From Malurus cyaneus samueli (Eukaryota > Chordata > Aves > Passeriformes > Maluridae), in NCBI GenBank assembly GCA_009741485.1, contig CM019238.1, forward strand, positions 13,231,520 through 13,295,519: 64,000 nucleotides of DNA. Direction: 5' to 3'. Position 1 is the first letter of the stretch; each line of letters starts with the position of its first letter. The translations under genes and the position numbers were made by a program. Below the pieces are notes generated by a model. It was not told where the DNA came from, made no database searches, and was given only the letters and a program-made list of their open reading frames with translations. Below are positions 44,890-55,396 of this stretch, one piece after another.

Positions 44890-45415
44890 GGGATCCTGGG
44901 ATCCCTGTGAGGAGATGCTCAATCCCGGGATCCCTGTGAGGAGCTGCTCAATCCCGGGATCCCTGTGAGGAGCTGCTCAATCCCGGGATCCCTGTGAGGA
45001 GCTGCTCAATCATGGGATCCCTGTGAGGAGCTGCTCAATCCCGGGATCCCTGTGAGGAGCTGCTCAATCCCGGGATTCCTGGAAGGTGCTGCCCGATCCC
45101 AGCGTCCCTGTGATGTGCTCCCAAATCCCAGCATCCCTGTGAGGTGCTGCCTATCCCAGGATTCCTATGAGGAGTTCCCCAATCCCAGGATCCCTGTGAA
45201 GATCTCCCCAATCCCGGGATCCCTGTGAGGAGTTCTCCAATCCCAGTATCCCTGTGAGGTGCTCCCCAATCTCAGTATCCCTGTGAGGTGCTCCCCAATC
45301 TCAGTATCCCTGTGAGGATTTCCCCAATCCCAGGATCCCTGTGAGGAGTTCCCCAGTCCCAGGATTCCTGTAAAGTATTCCCCAATCCCAGGATCCCTGC
45401 AGGGATCTGCCCGAA
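44890..45415. repeat. 29-bp minisatellite, ~18 copies
   Basis: The unit is 'atccctgtgaggagctgctc' plus 'aatcccggg' (29 bases). Copies up to about 45060 are almost identical; copies to the right vary ('ggtgctccccaatctcagt', 'gaagatctccccaatcccggg'). Confidence 0.98.
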
Positions 45416-45469
45416 CCCGGTGAGCACCCACAGGGTGCCAGGGACCGGTCACCACCTCCTCATATTTCC

Positions 45470-45640
45470 CCCTTTGAAACATTAAAGGAGTTTTCCGTTC
45501 AATTATTCGGAATTAAGTTTGGCAGCGGAGCCCTTTGGGAGGGATCAGTTTGATTTCCTCAGTGAAATGACTTTGGAGAGGACTCGGGCTGGTTCCTCGT
45601 GCTAATTATCGCAGGCAATAATTAAGCCGTCAGCAGTTGG
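45470..45640. other. AT-rich island, candidate conserved element
   Basis: Carries 'gttcaattattcggaattaag', 'cgtgctaattatcgcagg' and 'caataattaagccgtc', with CpGs retained in an AT-rich setting. No repeat was recognised. Confidence 0.33.
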
Positions 45641-45759
45641 GGGGCTGGGGGTTTATCTGGGGAGGGAAGGGGAAGGTGAGCCCACCCCAGGGGCTCAGCC
45701 CGGCCCAGGGCTGGGCTCAGCCTCTCCAAACAGGATTAGGGAAGGAGACAGACCCAGCG

Positions 45760-46420
45760 CAGGAGTTATTAGAGCAGGAAATTTCAAATTATATGGAAAT
45801 AATCTTCGGAGTGCGAGTTTATTTTGGAACTTTAGACTTAATAATTCAGCACTTCTGGGATTTGGCATGTGAAGTGACAAAGATTAAAGGCGTATTGTCA
45901 GGTTCACAATTCCGGGTTTTCCAGCGTCTCGGGCTTTACCTGGGTTACAAACACAGAGGGATGGGACGATCCGCACGGATTCCCCACAGAGCCGGGGGGA
46001 TTGCAGAGCCCGGACAGCGCTGGAGCGAGGGCTCAGATTACCAAGCCGAAAATGTTCCTCAGAACATGTGCGAGCACATTATGGAGTCTAATCATAAATA
46101 ATTAAAACTTAGCTACACTTGTCAAATAAATGAACAAAGTACAGTTTGTGCTGCATTATCCTCGCCTTCCCCCGCCGCTGTTTGTCACCAGCTCTTCGAA
46201 CCGGGCAGACTATTTATAGCAAACAATTTATTCCAAGCATTTTGCCCTTTTTTTTTTTTCTTTCTTCCTGCCTGGGAATTGTTCAGGAACAGCCTCTGAT
46301 TCTTTACTAATTTCTCCGCTCTCCGTAATTGCTCCAAATCCGTTTCATGTGCATCGACTCCAGCGCTGGGGTTGATTGCAAACAGCTCCCAGCTCATCCC
46401 AGCACTGGGTTTGCTGCTTC
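45760..46420. promoter_or_regulatory. Candidate conserved non-coding element cluster
   Basis: Two AT-rich blocks (45770-45930 and 46040-46340) flank a short GC-richer link. Features include 'agacttaataattcagc', the inverted repeat 'atgttcctcagaacat' (46052-46067), 'aatcataaataattaaaac' and a match to the MEF2 consensus 'ctatttatag' (46210-46219). A short T-run is present at 46249. It is the motif-richest enhancer candidate in the window, by reading alone. Confidence 0.42.
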
Positions 46421-46848
46421 CAGCCTTGGAATTGCTGTTCCAGCCCCTGATGCCACAGGGAATGGCTAAAGCCAGGGTTTACCTGGAAGCTGGAGCGTGC
46501 TGGGGGGGATTGAACTGCTTGGCCTCAGAGCAGTTTTCATTTTGTAGAAGCGGCCCTGCTGTGACCCCACGGATATTGGAGATGGGGAAGAGGGAAAGAT
46601 GATATAAAGAGATATCCTGGTTTATTGCTGAGGTGTGTGAGGGAAGAGAGATGCAAATTCATGCATTTATTTTTTAATAGCGGTGGGGATTGGGAGAGCA
46701 AATTCCCACTTCGTGTCATGTTTTGTAACAGGGAGGAACGGATTTCATATTTCAGTGTTTGGTACGGAGGAGGAGTTGGAGGGTAAATAAGTCTGTTGAT
46801 ATTTTAGACTTTGTAAGGAAGATTTCAGAAGGGTTTGTTTATAGAGAA
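46421..46848. other. Unique sequence, AT-rich at the right
   Basis: The stretch 46600-46848 is AT-rich ('catgcatttattttttaatag', 'gtctgttgatattttagac') and may extend the preceding candidate cluster. No exon was recognised. Confidence 0.35.
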
Positions 46849-47020
46849 CCATGGAATTACAAAATGAATCATAAAATCCTATCATGATTCACAGAGGGGG
46901 GGTTTGTTTGGAAGGGACCTAAAAGCCCATTCAGTGCCACTCCCTGTCATGGACAGGGACATCTCCCAGCGGACCAGGTTGCTCCAAACCCCATCCAGCC
47001 TGTCCAGGGACACTTCCAGA
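46849..47020 (-). mobile_element. CR1 LINE 3' fragment (minus orientation)
   Basis: The plus strand reads 'ccatggaattacaaaatg', 'gtttgtttggaagggacc', 'cattcagtgccactccctgtc', 'accaggttgctccaaacccc' and 'ccagcctgtccagggacac'. Confidence 0.93.
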
Positions 47021-48039
47021 ACCCAAACCCTGCACCTCACAGGTCAGATTTGCTCCATTTGCAGTTGGGGAGATGGACAGAGCTCCCCATTCCCACCAAG
47101 GATCCGACTCCAACACCAATCCCCGTTCCAGCTGCACCAAGCTCCATCTCTCCACGAGAAGCAGCACCTCCATGGACACCTCCCTGGTCCTTTGGGCAGG
47201 TTCAGCTCCCCCAGCCCCCTCCCCATCCCTCCAGACAGCTCCAAGGCCGTGCCGTGCCCGGGATGCTGTGCTGCCTGGGTTAATGTGGCTCAGGGCATGG
47301 CTGCTGTGTGCTGTGGCCACCGGGGCAGGATTTTACATGACCCAACAGCTCTTTGTGGCTGCTTTTATGGCAAATCTGCACAACGAGATACTGGAGTTGA
47401 GGAGAAAAGGAGTTCAGAGCCAGCGTGAGCCTTCAGGTGGTTCCTCGTTCCTGGGCTGGGTTATTTTCCTATGGAATTACACTGCTTTGGTTGGGGATTT
47501 TTTAATAAAGGAGAAATCACCTTCAAAGCAGCGTTTCCGTTAACCCCTTGCTGCCTGTGAGGCAGAGCCAAGGGTGGTTCCAGCATTGAATGAGGTGCTG
47601 GGGCAGCAGGGGTGGCTTTGGCAGGAAAAGATGAGGGTGAAACCCTGAAAAAATCGAAATCACCCACCTCCAAAAAACTCAAAGGAACACCCCAAGCCTC
47701 CACATTGGCTTCTGCTGCTGAGGGACTACTGGAGCATCCAAGACAAGGACAATCGTGGCTACCCAAAGTGAGACTACAGGGAATTGCTGCAGTTTTAGTG
47801 TCAGCTTTCAGTTTAAAATAATAATAAAAAATATATATATTTAAAAAAACCACAAAAAAACCCTTTGTAAATAAAATTTAGCAGAAGAGAATAAAATTAA
47901 ACAAATTCTAGGGACTCTTCTGAGGAGTCAGAAGACGAACAAAGCAGCAGCCACGGGACAAACCTCTTCCCCCGCCGTGTTCCAGATGCTTCCCCGGTGG
48001 CAGGACCAGGCAATGCCGGGTGAGGTGGCACTGCCAGCT
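47021..48039. other. Unique sequence with AT-rich tail
   Basis: A small plus-strand frame at 47283-47543 has hydrophobic stretches but no recognised family (see findings). 47815-47905 is very AT-rich ('aaaaaatatatatatttaaaa'). Nothing else was recognised. Confidence 0.4.
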
Positions 48040-48710
48040 CTGCCCTCGCTGCTGCCAGCGCTGCGTGAGCCTGCGGTGACTCAGGGCACGGGAGCCAGCC
48101 GGGCTCACCTTGCCCGGGGGCAATGTCTGGGAGCTCCGCTCCTGCAGGGAAGCGTTGAGCCCATCACCCCCGAGCATCGACCCGAGAGCGGCTCTGGGGG
48201 TGGGGGAGATGAAAGCGGGGCACGGAGGCACCCCCAGACAGCGGGGGCACACCCTGGCACCTCCCTTCCGGCCCGGGGCCACACCCAGCCCAAAACAAAG
48301 AGCCCGAGCACCAACTTGTCCCCGGGCTGGTGTCTCGTCAGGGCTTCGTCATTCCGGCCCCGTCTGGGATGCGCTCGGGAGATTTCCAGGCGGATCTCGG
48401 CAGGAACGTGGCACCTCCCGCCTTGCCCCGAGGGGCGGCTGCCCCGCACCTCGCTCATCCTGAGGGATGCTCCGCGCCCGCTCTGCATCCCCCCGCTCCT
48501 TCCCCAACTCCCGGAGCAGCCGGGAATCCTCTCCTGGTATTTTTGCGGCGTCGCTGCCCCGAGGGAGCTGGGGACCTTCCAGATGTCCCGTTCCCGAGGT
48601 GGCTGGTCAGGAATCGCCGCCCCGTCAGCACAGGGAGTCACGAACCAGCTCCCCGGGAGCGCCAGCGCCCAGCGCCGCTCCGGGCTCAGCCATGCCAAGG
48701 GATTTGGGAG
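48040..48710. promoter_or_regulatory. CpG island (orphan)
   Basis: I counted roughly 54 CpGs in 660 bases with GC near two thirds, an observed/expected ratio around 0.7 by hand estimate. No TATA box, splice-flanked exon or known coding segment was found. A 343-codon plus frame crosses it, as GC-rich DNA often allows. It could be a promoter of an unseen transcript or an orphan island. Confidence 0.6.
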
Positions 48711-48915
48711 GATTTTAGGCCTTTCTGTGTCTTTCCTAAACGCAGAAAATGAAGAGGCACTTAAGAATCTGCTGTTTATATTGAAAGCCAAAATCCCTTT
48801 AGAATTTAATCTCCTGGTGATGGATTTAATACTGTTACAGACAGGCGAGTTCTTTTTATATCACGAGGGTGCTGGGAACTCTTTGAAGCAGGATTTTGTT
48901 GCAAACAGGGTATTT
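48711..48915. other. AT-rich island between CpG-rich blocks
   Basis: The block 'cagaaaatgaagaggcactt', 'gaatctgctgtttatattg', 'gaatttaatctcctggtgatgg' and 'atttaatactgttacagac' is low-GC and repeat-free. It sits between CpG islands, as conserved elements in developmental loci often do. It is open in one plus frame but unlike any known protein. Confidence 0.33.
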
Positions 48916-49325
48916 GTCCCCAAGGCCCTGTCACGGCGATGTCTGGATCTGTGGGTGACAGAGTGGCCAGGGAGGGGAGGTCCCACAGGGGACATTTGTG
49001 TGCTGTGACATACAGAGGTCACCCTGTGGCTCCTTGGGGGACACGGTGGCACCTCAGGGTGTACAGTGGCACCTCGGGGTGCACACCACAGACCATCACT
49101 GCCAGGGCCAGACCTTTGCTCTGCCCAAGGCCTCCTGGAATTCCAGTTTTCCCAGGGAGGTGGGTGATGCTCAGGGCTCAGTGGATGCAGCCCTGGCACA
49201 GGGAGCGCTCCCAGGGATGTGCTGGGATGTCCCAGGGGTGCCTGGCTGCCGCTCTGGGATTCTCACTCCCTCTCTAACATTAAAGCGATCCTTTAAACTG
49301 TAAAAAATACCCCATCCTTTATTTT
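48916..49325. other. Unique GC-rich non-coding sequence
   Basis: Includes a short three-copy phrase 'ggtggcacctcagggtg', 'cagtggcacctcggggtg' near 49045-49085. Nothing coding was recognised. Confidence 0.45.
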
Positions 49326-50160
49326 TCCGACGGAAAGGGGGTGGCCCAAAGGCCGGGCCTGCAGCAGCAGAGCTCCCCGGCCCTGCTGAATCAGCCCTGG
49401 CTCAGAAGGAGCAGCCGGCACCCTCTGAATCACCGTCCGGGTGCCGCGAGTGCCGGCCCGGCTCCCATCGCTCCGGCTGACCCAGTTCCCACCTGCCGGA
49501 GCTGGGGAGATTTTCCATCCGGCCACCGCTGCCGACACCGCGCCCGCAGGCGAGGGAGGGCTGAGCTCATCCTGACGCGAAGGGTGAGGGACAGCGAGGG
49601 GGACAGAGCCGCGGGGTGGCCCCTGACCTTGCTGCAAGCCCGGAGTCACCCGCACGGAGCCGGTGGATGCTCCCCGACAGCACCGCGCTGCAGCGAGGGT
49701 GGAGAAAAACACACAAACACCGAGAGATGGAGGGAGTGAGCGCAAATCCAGCTCTCCATCCTAAATTAGCCCCCTAAATCGGGCTTGCAGCGGAACACTG
49801 CTCCCCCTCATCCTGGAGCGCCCCCGAGCCGGGGAGGTGCGGGGATGGTTCTGCGTGTGCTGCTGGAGCCTCGGGAGCCCGGAGCCGAGCTGCCGCCCCT
49901 CCTCGGCAATAAACCTGCCGGCAGGAGTCACTGACCTTGTCCCCATCTTTCAGCTGCTGTTCCAGGAGACCGAGAGGGGACACACAAGGTCACTGTCTCT
50001 CGCCGGCAGCGGCTGAGTGGCCGTTTCATCACCGAGGAATAGGCTGGTGCTGAAGAACGCCCGGGCCGGGGAGAGGAGCTGACAGACGGGCGGGGGGGCT
50101 GGACGGTGGGGAGGGGGCCGCGGAGGAGAACACTTTGTCCTTATCCGAAGACCCCGTTTA
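49326..50160. promoter_or_regulatory. CpG-rich block (orphan CpG island)
   Basis: CpG runs at about 4-7 per 60 bases across most of 800 bases. It ends at a G-run-rich segment ('gggcgggggggctgg', 50088-50104) containing an Sp1-like GGGCGG. No exon could be assigned. Confidence 0.5.
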
Positions 50161-50274
50161 AGTTTAAGACCCCTGACACCGCTTGCCCGTGGGGCACAAG
50201 GGGTCCATCCCCGCACAGCCCCTTCCCCTGCCCGGAAAAAGCAGTTTCAGCCTCAAATCCCTCCTGACGTTTCC

Positions 50275-50425
50275 CTGAGCATTGGAGCTTCCCATCGGAA
50301 GCTGCCTCGCTACCATGCATCTGTCTCGCTGGAGACTTGCTGGAATGACGTGCTCGAAAGAGCTGTCAGATTTGGTTAAAATTAGGCAGCAGACTCCAAG
50401 TTATTACTGGAGGACAGATGGACAC
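50275..50425. other. Candidate conserved element between CpG blocks
   Basis: 'ccatgcatctgtctcgctgg', 'cagatttggttaaaattagg' and 'caagttattactggagg' form a 150-base, lower-GC, repeat-free stretch. A plus frame (MHLSRWRLAGMTCSKELSDL...) reads through it but has no known relative that I recognise. Confidence 0.3.
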
Positions 50426-50429
50426 TCTG

Positions 50430-50900
50430 GGGGTGCGGCGTGTGCCCAGCAGCGCTGGAAAAGCGAGCCCCAACCACCGCCGAGAGACGGGGCCGGGAGG
50501 GGCCGGGGCCGGGGGCTGAGGGGGACTGTGAGACACGCCGGGCCGGCCCTGGCAGATGGTGTCTGTGGCACAGGGGCTGGAAATGGGCTAAAACCTGTCC
50601 TGGGGGGAGCTGGCCCCGCGCCGGCCCGGCAGAGCCTTGGGCTGCTGCTTTGCCCAGCCGAGCGTTGGCTCCAGCGCGGAGGATGCTCCCGAAATCCTTC
50701 AGAGAGGAGCAGCAGAGGGAGAGTGGCCACCACCCAGCCTGGCAGCCCTTCAGCAGCCGCCCTCAAGGAGAGAACAAACTGCTCAGCAGAAAAGCTGTCA
50801 TTTGAGAAGGAGACCATAACCTCCTCCTGTTCCCCGCCGACCGGGACGGGAAGGACAAACGCCGTGTCCGGCAGTGCCCTTGGACAGGCAGCGTGTCCTG
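50430..50900. promoter_or_regulatory. CpG-rich block
   Basis: Dense CpG at 50450-50680 ('gggccgggaggggccggggcc') with several potential Sp1 sites. It extends the CpG-rich domain begun at 48.0 kb to about 2.9 kb. No transcript evidence is visible. Confidence 0.45.
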
Positions 50901-51889
50901 AGCATCCTCCTCTCCAGGGCTGAGCAAAGCAGAAACCAGGGGAGGGTTCTGACAGCCCACCCAGAGCTGGAAAATCCCTCCCTGCGCTGGAGCTGCCGAA
51001 AATCCTCACACTCCCCCTGTGTGAGGGGTTCTGGGTGCGGGGCAGGCTCTGCCTCGGGGGTCTGTTCTCCCCTTTTCCCTATTCCCTGCGATCTCCCCCT
51101 ACTCCGTCCTGTCCCTGAGCCCGTATCCATCCCGCTGAGCATTCCCGGGGCCGGCGGTGCCGCTCTCCCGGCGGGAATCATTCGGCTCCCTCGCAGCCAG
51201 GTAATTACCATGTCCCCGACTCGGCTCTAATGAGCCCAGGTGCTCATTTGCCATCCAAGCAATTTGCCGGCACATCCTCCAGCAAGAGCCGAGTCCCAGG
51301 GAAGGGGCCGGGAGCGCGTCGGTGCCGGTGATGGATGCGCAGGACACGGCAGCAAAATTACCTCCTCCAGCGGGAAGGGAACGAGCAGATGAGGAAAAAA
51401 GGGTTGGGAGCGAGGGGAAGGAAGAGACAAAGGAAGGAAAGGAGCAGTGAAGGGGACAGGCGGTGGTGGAGGCGCAGGGAGGGACTGGGAGCATCTCTGG
51501 GAGAGGGAAAGGAGAGCCAGGATCCACTGCTGGCACGCGGATGCTCCACGCCCTGCAGCTGAGGGATGCGCTGACATTCCTGAGGGTGACATTCCCTGTA
51601 GGTGACATTCCCTGCTGTCCCATGCAGCCAGCAAACCCTGGCTCCCAGCCCTGGGAGGTCAGAGCTTCATGCACAGATACCGGGAATAAAAACTCACCGT
51701 AATTCACACAAAAATTAATCACCTCCCTCCGCATCCGTCAGGCTGACTCAAATTCCTGATTAATTTCCCTGTGTTTGGTGGTTTCATGTCCAGCAGCACA
51801 AACGCCTCCATACAAATGCAGTCCCTAAAGGAGATCTGTAAGAAAAGGGGGGACAGGGATTAGGGCAGGGACTGTTGTGAGAAGACAAG
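50901..51889. other. Unique non-coding sequence, mixed composition
   Basis: A purine-rich patch lies at 51380-51520 and an AT-rich patch at 51690-51770 ('cacaaaaattaatcacc', 'cctgattaatttccc'). No exon was recognised. Confidence 0.42.
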
Positions 51890-52125
51890 CGGAAGTGGTT
51901 TTAAACTAAAAAAGAGAAGGTTTGGATTAAAGAAATGTTTTATAATGAGGGTGGGGAGGCCCTGGCACAGGCTGGCCTAAGAAGTCCAGCTGCCCCACCA
52001 CTGGAAATGTCCAAGGCCAGATTGGACAGGACTTGGAGCAGCCTGGAGTAGGGAAAGGTGTCCCTGCTCGTGGCAGGGGATGGAATGAAATGTCCCTTCC
52101 AACCCAAACCATTCCATGATTTCTC
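51890..52125 (+). mobile_element. CR1 LINE 3' fragment
   Basis: Read forward: 'ggaagtggttttaaactaaa', 'ggtttggattaaagaaatg', 'gagggtggggaggccctggc', 'aaggccagattggacaggac', 'tcgtggcaggggatggaatg', 'tcccttccaacccaaacc' and 'attccatgattt'. About 235 bases, one of the clearest copies. Confidence 0.97.
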
Positions 52126-52719
52126 TGAAACCCACTGAATTCCTTCCCAAACCCTGCCAGGCTCCTGGTCCCCACCTGGCACTTCCCTTTCCTCAGGGGC
52201 TGCTCCAAATTTCCACCCATCACCTTTTCCTAATTCAGAACCTTTCCCTAATTCCCACCCTAAATTAATTCTTCACCAATTTAGAACCATTTGATCTTGC
52301 ACTGATACAACCACTGGAGTTCAACGCTTTCCCTCCCCATCTGCCTTTTTCTCGCCCAGATTTCCAGGGGGCCATTCCATCCATCCCTTCCCAAGCTCCA
52401 TTTGGTGGAGCTGAGCAAGCCTCTGTCGCTTCATCCTCTGTCACCAGGCAGATCCGGTGACACAGAGCCTGGAATCAGCTCCCTGAGCCACAGGCAGGCG
52501 CCTGCAGCAGCCCAGGCTCAGCGGGGTCAGGTCCGAAGTTGCTCTGAGCATTCTCTGCCCTAGTTCTGCTCTGCACATTTATCTCACTTGCAGCTGGGCA
52601 GCTGATCCAAATGTGAATGTACCCAAAACGGCCAGTTCAGCATCCCTGCTCCCCGGAATGGGGCTTTTCCTCGTGCCTCTGCTGCAGAACAAGGGATCAG
52701 AGCTAAAAGGGGGCTGCGG
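52126..52719. other. Unique non-coding sequence
   Basis: No repeat or exon was recognised; mildly AT-rich at 52240-52310. Confidence 0.42.
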
Positions 52720-52915
52720 AAGGCCCGGGCAGAGATAAAACACTATTAAAAAAACCAAATGATCTAAATGTTAAGGGAGGAAAAACTTAATAAATTAAAT
52801 GTAAATCTATTTTTGCTACATCTGTTCAGATCCTTTAAGGAGCTTTAGGACAGCTGTTTCTATATCCCATTTAATCTTGATGTTATTGTAATGAGCTAAG
52901 GCTTGGGGGCTGAGC
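52720..52915. promoter_or_regulatory. Candidate conserved non-coding element
   Basis: A 190-base AT-rich block with 'aaaacactattaaaaaaacc', 'aacttaataaattaaatg', 'cccatttaatcttgatg' and 'ttattgtaatgagctaagg'. No simple-repeat pattern or known element was recognised. Confidence 0.4.
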
Positions 52916-53384
52916 TGATTGTCTCTCCAGGCAAATTCCTGAGCACCAGTGAAAACGCTGCTCCCAGCCTGGACCCACTTCCCCAGCGCCCATCTCGGGG
53001 ATTGTTGGGTTTTCCAGGCCAGGAAGGGGCTTTGCCAGCCAGCAGCCCCCCAAATCCCGGGCTGCTGATGGAATTGGGGACCCCCCACCAGTGCCTGAGC
53101 TCCAGCCCCGCTCCTGCTCCTGCAGGCAGGGAGGGGAAGGAAGAGCTGCAGCCATGTGCCTGTCCCAGCCTGCACACCCAGCACACCCTGGGGGCTGGGG
53201 ATGATCCCCCCACCCTCCAGGATCCCCCCCTTTCCATCCCTCCCTCCATCTCTCCCTTCTTCCCTCATCCCTCCTGGGCCGAGCTGTGGCCACTTCTCCG
53301 ATTTCCTCACCCCAGGTTGTCACGTCCCCCTTTGCTCCCCAGCTCTTCCCCCAACTTTACTGGCAGAGTTATTCCTCTGACATG
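52916..53384. other. Unique GC-rich sequence with pyrimidine tract
   Basis: The tract 53220-53275 is pyrimidine-rich ('ccccccctttccatccctcc'). Overlapping frames of 117-164 codons show no domain. Confidence 0.45.
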
Positions 53385-53485
53385 AGAGGCTTTGTTTTTA
53401 ATTTCCTAAATTACAGCATAATTTAGCCTAATTATTGCTTTGTCCCTCTGATCTTATTAAACCTTTAATCCCTCGGTGATTCCCC
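53385..53485. promoter_or_regulatory. Candidate conserved element (TAAT-rich)
   Basis: 'tttttaatttcctaaattac', 'ataatttagcctaattattgc' and 'cttattaaacctttaatccc' occur within 90 bases. This gives several homeodomain-type sites in a GC-rich neighbourhood. Confidence 0.33.
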
Positions 53486-53861
53486 ACCCAGAGCAAAGTC
53501 TGCTTTTCTCACATTCATTCCTGCTCTGGGTCTGCTCTTGCCTCTCGCCCGGGGCGGCCTCACCTCCCAAACCGACTGCTGATGCCCTGGATATTCCCTC
53601 CCTGTCTCCCTGTCCTTCCATGCCCAGGAAGTGTCATAGGATGCCCTTTCACAGGCAGAAAGAGGGTTGGCAGGAGGACAGGAACCCCTCAGGAGGGATG
53701 TGCCACCCTGGGCCGGCCAATATTCCTGTCACTGTGGTTTTAAACCTCCCTGGCTTTTCTCTGGTGGGATGATGTCCAGCTGCCTTTTGATCCCGGGCTC
53801 TTTGGGTTGGCACATCCCACTGAGCACCCCAGAGATCTCTCTCCTCCTGTCTCCAGCTGGG
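53486..53861. other. Unique GC-rich non-coding sequence
   Basis: No repeat or exon was recognised. Confidence 0.42.
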
Positions 53862-53972
53862 TCAGGGCCAGGTTGAAGGGGGATTGGAGCAGTGGAAGGT
53901 GTCCCATGGCAGCAGGGGGAATGAGATGAGGTTTAAGATCCCTTCAAACCCAAACCATTCTGGGATTCTATG
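53862..53972 (+). mobile_element. CR1 LINE 3' fragment
   Basis: 'gtcagggccaggttgaagg', 'ggagcagtggaaggtgtccc', 'tgaggtttaagatcccttc', 'aaacccaaaccattctggg', then 'attctatgat'. The central part is shortened. Confidence 0.95.
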
Positions 53973-54186
53973 ATGGGCAGTTCTGGCAGGGATCAGCCCC
54001 ATTCCCTCCTTGCCAAGCCCACCAACAACTTTTAATTCCCCCTTCCTGCCCCCCACCCAATTATTACTGAATTCCCAAGGCTCCTGTGGGCACCATCTCC
54101 TCAAGCAACCCAAGGTTTTCCCATTATAGGATGTGCAGAGAGTGCCATCCATCCCTGGGCACCAGGGCTACCTGAGCCACCACTTC

Positions 54187-54408
54187 CCAAAGAAAAGGTG
54201 CCAGGACAAGGGGAAACAGCCTTAAGGAAGGTTTAGCTGGATATTGGGAAAATTTCCTCATGGGAAGTGTTGTCTGCCACAGGCTGCCCAGGGCAGTGGG
54301 GGAGTCACCATCTGGGGGGATTTAAGAGATGTGACACTTGGGGACATGGTCAGTGGTGGCCTCAGCAGCTCTGGGGAATGGTTGGACTCGAGGATCTCAC
54401 AGAGCTTT
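54187..54408 (+). mobile_element. CR1 LINE 3' fragment (different subfamily)
   Basis: 'caaggggaaacagccttaag', 'ggtttagctggatattggg', 'tgccacaggctgcccaggg', 'gtgacacttggggacatgg', 'ggttggactcgaggatctc' and 'cagagcttttccctcagg'. These internal blocks mark the CR1 subfamily whose tail reads 'ggttggactcgatgatctt', unlike its neighbour at 53.9 kb. Confidence 0.95.
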
Positions 54409-55274
54409 TCCCTCAGGTGACCCCTGGATGGATCCAGCCAAGGCGCCAGCCACGGAATGCTCACCTTCGTTTACTCGGGCAAAACAGATGATGGAAATTT
54501 ACTTTTTATAGCTACAAAGTTGAAGGATTTTCTGACCACAGGCTGCAAAAATCCCCTTAATGAAGCCCCAGAGCTCTCCGGGGCTTTGGGAAGAGCTCTG
54601 GCCCCCGGCCCCCCTTCTCCACTTGAAGTATTGTTTCTGTCTTGAGTCTCCTGCCAAGAATCTCTTCAGCTCTGCAGCTGGATTTGATACAGGGGTGGGG
54701 AGAGGAGTTTAATCATAGCACTAAAGAGAGAAGCAGTTCTGGGGGAGTCTTTCAAGGAGCTGAGTTGAAAGAGTCCCCGAGAGCGAAGGGGCTCCCAGTT
54801 GCACTGCCCAAACCGGGGGGAAAAACCCACCCCAGAAAGGCTGAACAAAACCTCGCCCAGGCTTTGCTGCCTCTAATTCATCCCAGGCCCGGGATTCAAA
54901 GTAGGTCATTAAAGCAGCTGCAGGGAAGGGGCGAGGGCAGCCCTGCCCGTGGCACTGAGCTGATGGTGGTAAATCACAGCCCCGCAGAGGCTCCTGTGCC
55001 TGGACAGCAGCCCAATTCCCGGCTGGATGCGAGAGGCACCGCAGCAGCCCCGAGCCCTGGGAGAAGGCACAGAGCAGGCACAGCCACAGCAGCCTGGTGA
55101 CATCCAGGGCTGAGAGGATCAGCAGGAGGGTGGGGACATGCGGGGATCAGCTGGGACTGAGCGATGGAAGCAGGACAAGGATGCTGTGACCTGGTTTTGA
55201 GGACTGAGCTGGGGCTGAGGCTCTGGAGAGAGCTGGAGCACCGCTGGCTTCCCACCTGCTGCTCACCTGGATGG
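54409..55274. other. Unique non-coding sequence
   Basis: An AT-richer stretch at 54470-54540 ('gatggaaatttactttttatagc') is a weak conserved-element candidate. No exon was recognised. Confidence 0.4.
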
Positions 55275-55396
55275 GGCTGGGAGCAACCTGGGATAGAGGG
55301 AGAGATCCCTGCCCATGGAGGGGGTGGGATAGGTCTCCCAATCTAAACTTTTAAGGTCCTCCCAATCCAAACCATTCCAGGATTCTATAATTCCAT
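55275..55396 (+). mobile_element. CR1 LINE 3' fragment
   Basis: 'gggctgggagcaacctggg', 'gatccctgcccatggagg', 'ttaaggtcctcccaatcc', 'aaaccattccaggattct' and 'ataattccatcc'. There is a short partial duplication of 'ctcccaatc' within the tail. Confidence 0.93.

Noticed and set aside
39286..45415. CRISPR-like arrays
   Set aside because: The 31-bp and 29-bp units are head-to-tail with no unique spacers, and the genome is vertebrate.
47977..49008. 343-codon plus frame over a CpG island
   Set aside because: It passes from a CpG island into an AT-rich island without change of protein character and has no family resemblance. A transcript would be needed to revive it.
49954..49988. Possible 35-base exon
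   Set aside because: A good pyrimidine tract plus AG precedes it ('ccccatctttcag'), but the donor 'aag|gtcact' is weak and no frame or partner exon supports it.
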